From NCBI RefSeq assembly GCF_002117125.1, contig NZ_CP019344.1, positions 930,001-994,000 on the forward strand: a stretch of DNA of 64,000 nucleotides, in the 5' to 3' direction. The first letter of the stretch is position 1. The number at the start of each line of letters is the position of its first letter. The DNA comes from Nonlabens spongiae. GTDB taxonomy: Bacteria > Bacteroidota > Bacteroidia > Flavobacteriales > Flavobacteriaceae. Shown piece by piece: positions 62,109 through 64,000 of this stretch. The notes below the pieces were generated by a model. That model saw only the letters and a program-made list of their open reading frames with translations. It had not been told where the DNA came from and did no database searches. Position numbers and translations under genes: made by a program.

Positions 62109-64000
62109 ATGAAAAAACTTTATCCCCTATTATTTATCATATTCTTACCGGCTGTAACATTGGCTCAAGGAGAAGCCGCCTGGTGGTTTTTTGGAGAAAA
62201 TGCAGTGGCTGATTTTAACGGTGGTGCTCCGATATCTAATCAAACAGGAAGTCTTAATACTTTAGAAGGTTGCTCTTCTATATCTGATTCATGTGGTAAT
62301 CTACTTTTCTACAGTGATGGAGAAACCGTTTATGATAGCTCTGGCGGAATTATGCAGGGTGGAACAGGACTTTCTGGTAATCCCAGTGCGGCTCAATCAG
62401 GTATCATTGTTCCAGATTTAAGGACTCCTAACCTTTACTACATCTTTACAATCTCAGGAGGAGAACGAGTAAGGTATTCACTAGTCGACATTAATGCAAA
62501 CGGTGGATTAGGCGCGGTACTCAGAACAAATATACCTTTATCAAGTTCTACATCTCATGAGAAAGTAACCGCTGTCCTACATGCTGATGGGGATAAGTTT
62601 TGGGTGATGACTTACAACAATAATCAATATAGGGCTTACATAGCAGCAGCAGGAGGAATTCAGGCAGGCTCAGAAGTAATTTCAAATATCAATTCTTCAC
62701 TTACTGACGCTAGAGGAAGTTTGAAATTTAGTCCAGATGGGACTAAAGTTGCTAATACCTCTGTGGGTGATGGCGCTGTCGTTGCTGATTTTGATAGCTC
62801 AACCGGGATAGTATCAAATCAAAGAGTGCTAGATCTAGGAAGGTATTCTAGTGCTTATGGCGTAGAGTTCAGTCCAGAATCCAATGTCCTTTACGTTGAT
62901 GCGAATGAAAGTTCTGCTGGTAATACCTGTACAGTCAGTGGTGAGAGAGCGGTCTTAATGTATGACATGACCGTTCCCAATGGAAACAACAATCCTACCA
63001 CCTTATTCACTCAGGCCAGTGAATCTCGTGGAGCATTACAACTAGGTATTGATCAAAAAGTTTATGTGGCTAGATCTTGTCAACCCTTTTTAGGCGCAAT
63101 TAGCAACCCCAATGATATTGGATTGGCTACATATGATGATCAGGCGTTAAGATTGAGAACGCCTTCAGTTAGTCGAGAAGGATTACCTCCTTTCATTACT
63201 TCATTTTTTAATCCAGCATTTTATGTTAATGGAGTGGATCCAACGAACCCAAACTTCAATAACAGTTTAGACATCTGTGAGAATTCAACGGTGACATTTG
63301 AATCCATTAATAGCGATTACTGTACTAATCCTGCTCCCACTTTCTTTTGGGATTTTGGAGATGGTAATACTAGTAATCAGGAAAATCCTACGCACACATA
63401 TACTGCTCCAGGCACTTATACAGTTATATTTTCTGTAACAAATTTCAATTTTACCAAAACAGTAGAAGCAACAATAACTGTAAGAGACACATCATTTATC
63501 GCAAATGCTGTAGGTGATGTTTTTGTATTTGACAGTAATAATGATGGTAGTGAACCCAAAGACCTCTCTGTAAATGAGACTCCTCTTATTCTGGGAAGTC
63601 AGGACCCAAACATCTTTGAAGTCACCTATCACCTTACACAAAATGAAGCAGAAGCCGGTACTGCTGCACAATCGCAGCCACAAACTTTTGCCTTAGGACG
63701 TACTGAAGTGTGGGCTCGTGTGACAAATACTAACTTACCTGCTGATTCCCAATGTTATGCGGTGACTAGCTTTGATGTTATCGTTTCTCCTTTTACTGGA
63801 GCTCAACAACCTGATGACCTCATTATTTGTGATGATAATAATGATGGTTTCAATGAATTTGATTTAACGCAAACAATTAATCAAGTAACTGGTGGTGCAG
63901 GGGCACTTTTCAACGTGACCTTTCATGAAACGGAAACTCAGGCTCAGAATGGAGGAGCACAAATTCCAAACCCTGCTGACTACGATAATCAAGTAGCTTA
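62109..64000 (+). CDS. Secreted PKD-domain protein, cut by the window edge
   Basis: The frame is open from the ATG at 62109 to the end (at least 630 aa). The signal peptide ends PAVTLAQ. The next 370 residues (WWFFGENAVADFNGG.., SSTSHEKVTAVLHADGDKFWV, LKFSPDGTKVANTSV) form a propeller-like N-terminal domain common in Flavobacteriia gliding/T9SS proteins. A PKD domain follows (FFWDFGDGNTSNQENPTHTY), and then repeated ECF-type blocks (ICDDNNDGFNEFDLTQTI). Such proteins normally end in a gliding-motility-associated C-terminal domain, which would lie beyond the window. Probably a surface adhesin-like protein. Confidence 0.82.
   Translation, partial: MKKLYPLLFIIFLPAVTLAQGEAAWWFFGENAVADFNGGAPISNQTGSLNTLEGCSSISDSCGNLLFYSDGETVYDSSGGIMQGGTGLSGNPSAAQSGIIVPDLRTPNLYYIFTISGGERVRYSLVDINANGGLGAVLRTNIPLSSSTSHEKVTAVLHADGDKFWVMTYNNNQYRAYIAAAGGIQAGSEVISNINSSLTDARGSLKFSPDGTKVANTSVGDGAVVADFDSSTGIVSNQRVLDLGRYSSAYGVEFSPESNVLYVDANESSAGNTCTVSGERAVLMYDMTVPNGNNNPTTLFTQASESRGALQLGIDQKVYVARSCQPFLGAISNPNDIGLATYDDQALRLRTPSVSREGLPPFITSFFNPAFYVNGVDPTNPNFNNSLDICENSTVTFESINSDYCTNPAPTFFWDFGDGNTSNQENPTHTYTAPGTYTVIFSVTNFNFTKTVEATITVRDTSFIANAVGDVFVFDSNNDGSEPKDLSVNETPLILGSQDPNIFEVTYHLTQNEAEAGTAAQSQPQTFALGRTEVWARVTNTNLPADSQCYAVTSFDVIVSPFTGAQQPDDLIICDDNNDGFNEFDLTQTINQVTGGAGALFNVTFHETETQAQNGGAQIPNPADYDNQVA

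Overview
The window is bacterial and almost certainly from a marine flavobacterium (Bacteroidota, Flavobacteriia; a Nonlabens/Dokdonia-like genus is my guess, not shown). The evidence is type IX secretion (T9SS) C-terminal sorting modules on several secreted proteins, TAnnTTTG-type -7 promoter elements, a bacillithiol YtxJ protein, DUF4252 pairs behind an ECF sigma factor, gliding-type PKD proteins, moderate GC and dense packing. No rRNA, phage, transposase or CRISPR was seen. One tRNA (Met, CAT) is present.

Layout. 1-4626: beta-1,4-galactan utilisation genes (GH53, GH2, GH53). 4656-9686: a YcxB-like gene with an in-frame stop, a secreted T9SS endonuclease I, then an ECF sigma factor / anti-sigma-like / two DUF4252 genes. 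9912-12578: ychF and a lipoprotein. 12628-18081 (minus): an operon of a T9SS lamin-tail protein, a 66-aa secreted peptide, a PqqD-HprK-like kinase and a PF14907-type nucleotidyltransferase. This is the best candidate for an undescribed peptide-modification system. 18269-23034: PIG-L deacetylase, a 34-aa membrane peptide and a sodium:solute symporter. 23050-24742: two related secreted proteins. 25.2-27.4 kb: a decayed, repeat-rich stretch with a GIY-YIG nuclease and two broken genes. 27.5-32.4 kb: Csp-type copper-storage-like protein, DUF1206, PadR pair, broken DUF4328, aminotransferase IV, START-like protein, tRNA-Met. 32.8-35.4 kb: RtcB ligase divergent from a WYL regulator. 35.6-41.8 kb: frameshifted S1/P1 nuclease, three paralogous secreted Ig/tail-module proteins and an alpha/beta-hydrolase pseudogene. 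41.8-52.1 kb: housekeeping and stress genes (msrB, cyclophilin-FKBP fusion, lpdA, NDH-2, ECF sigma plus a frameshifted membrane protein, M48 protease, YtxJ, clpB). 52.1-57.7 kb: an 1851-aa repetitive T9SS beta-helix protein. 58-64 kb: acyl-CoA ligase, exonuclease-GIY-YIG fusion, RsmI-like methyltransferase and a truncated PKD protein.

Two genome-scale features run through the window. First, the palindrome CGCTTTCGCGAAAGCG occurs 14 times exactly plus 6 near or half copies, inside genes in all three frames and between genes. Second, several other dispersed non-coding repeats occur: TGAGCGGAGYCGAAG, TCCCGATAGCTATCGGGA, and a two-hairpin element of about 110 bp. Several genes are broken: three look like single-event frameshifts (DUF4328, S1/P1 nuclease, post-sigma membrane protein), one has a nonsense codon (YcxB-like) and three are decayed. 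The single-event ones could be assembly errors.
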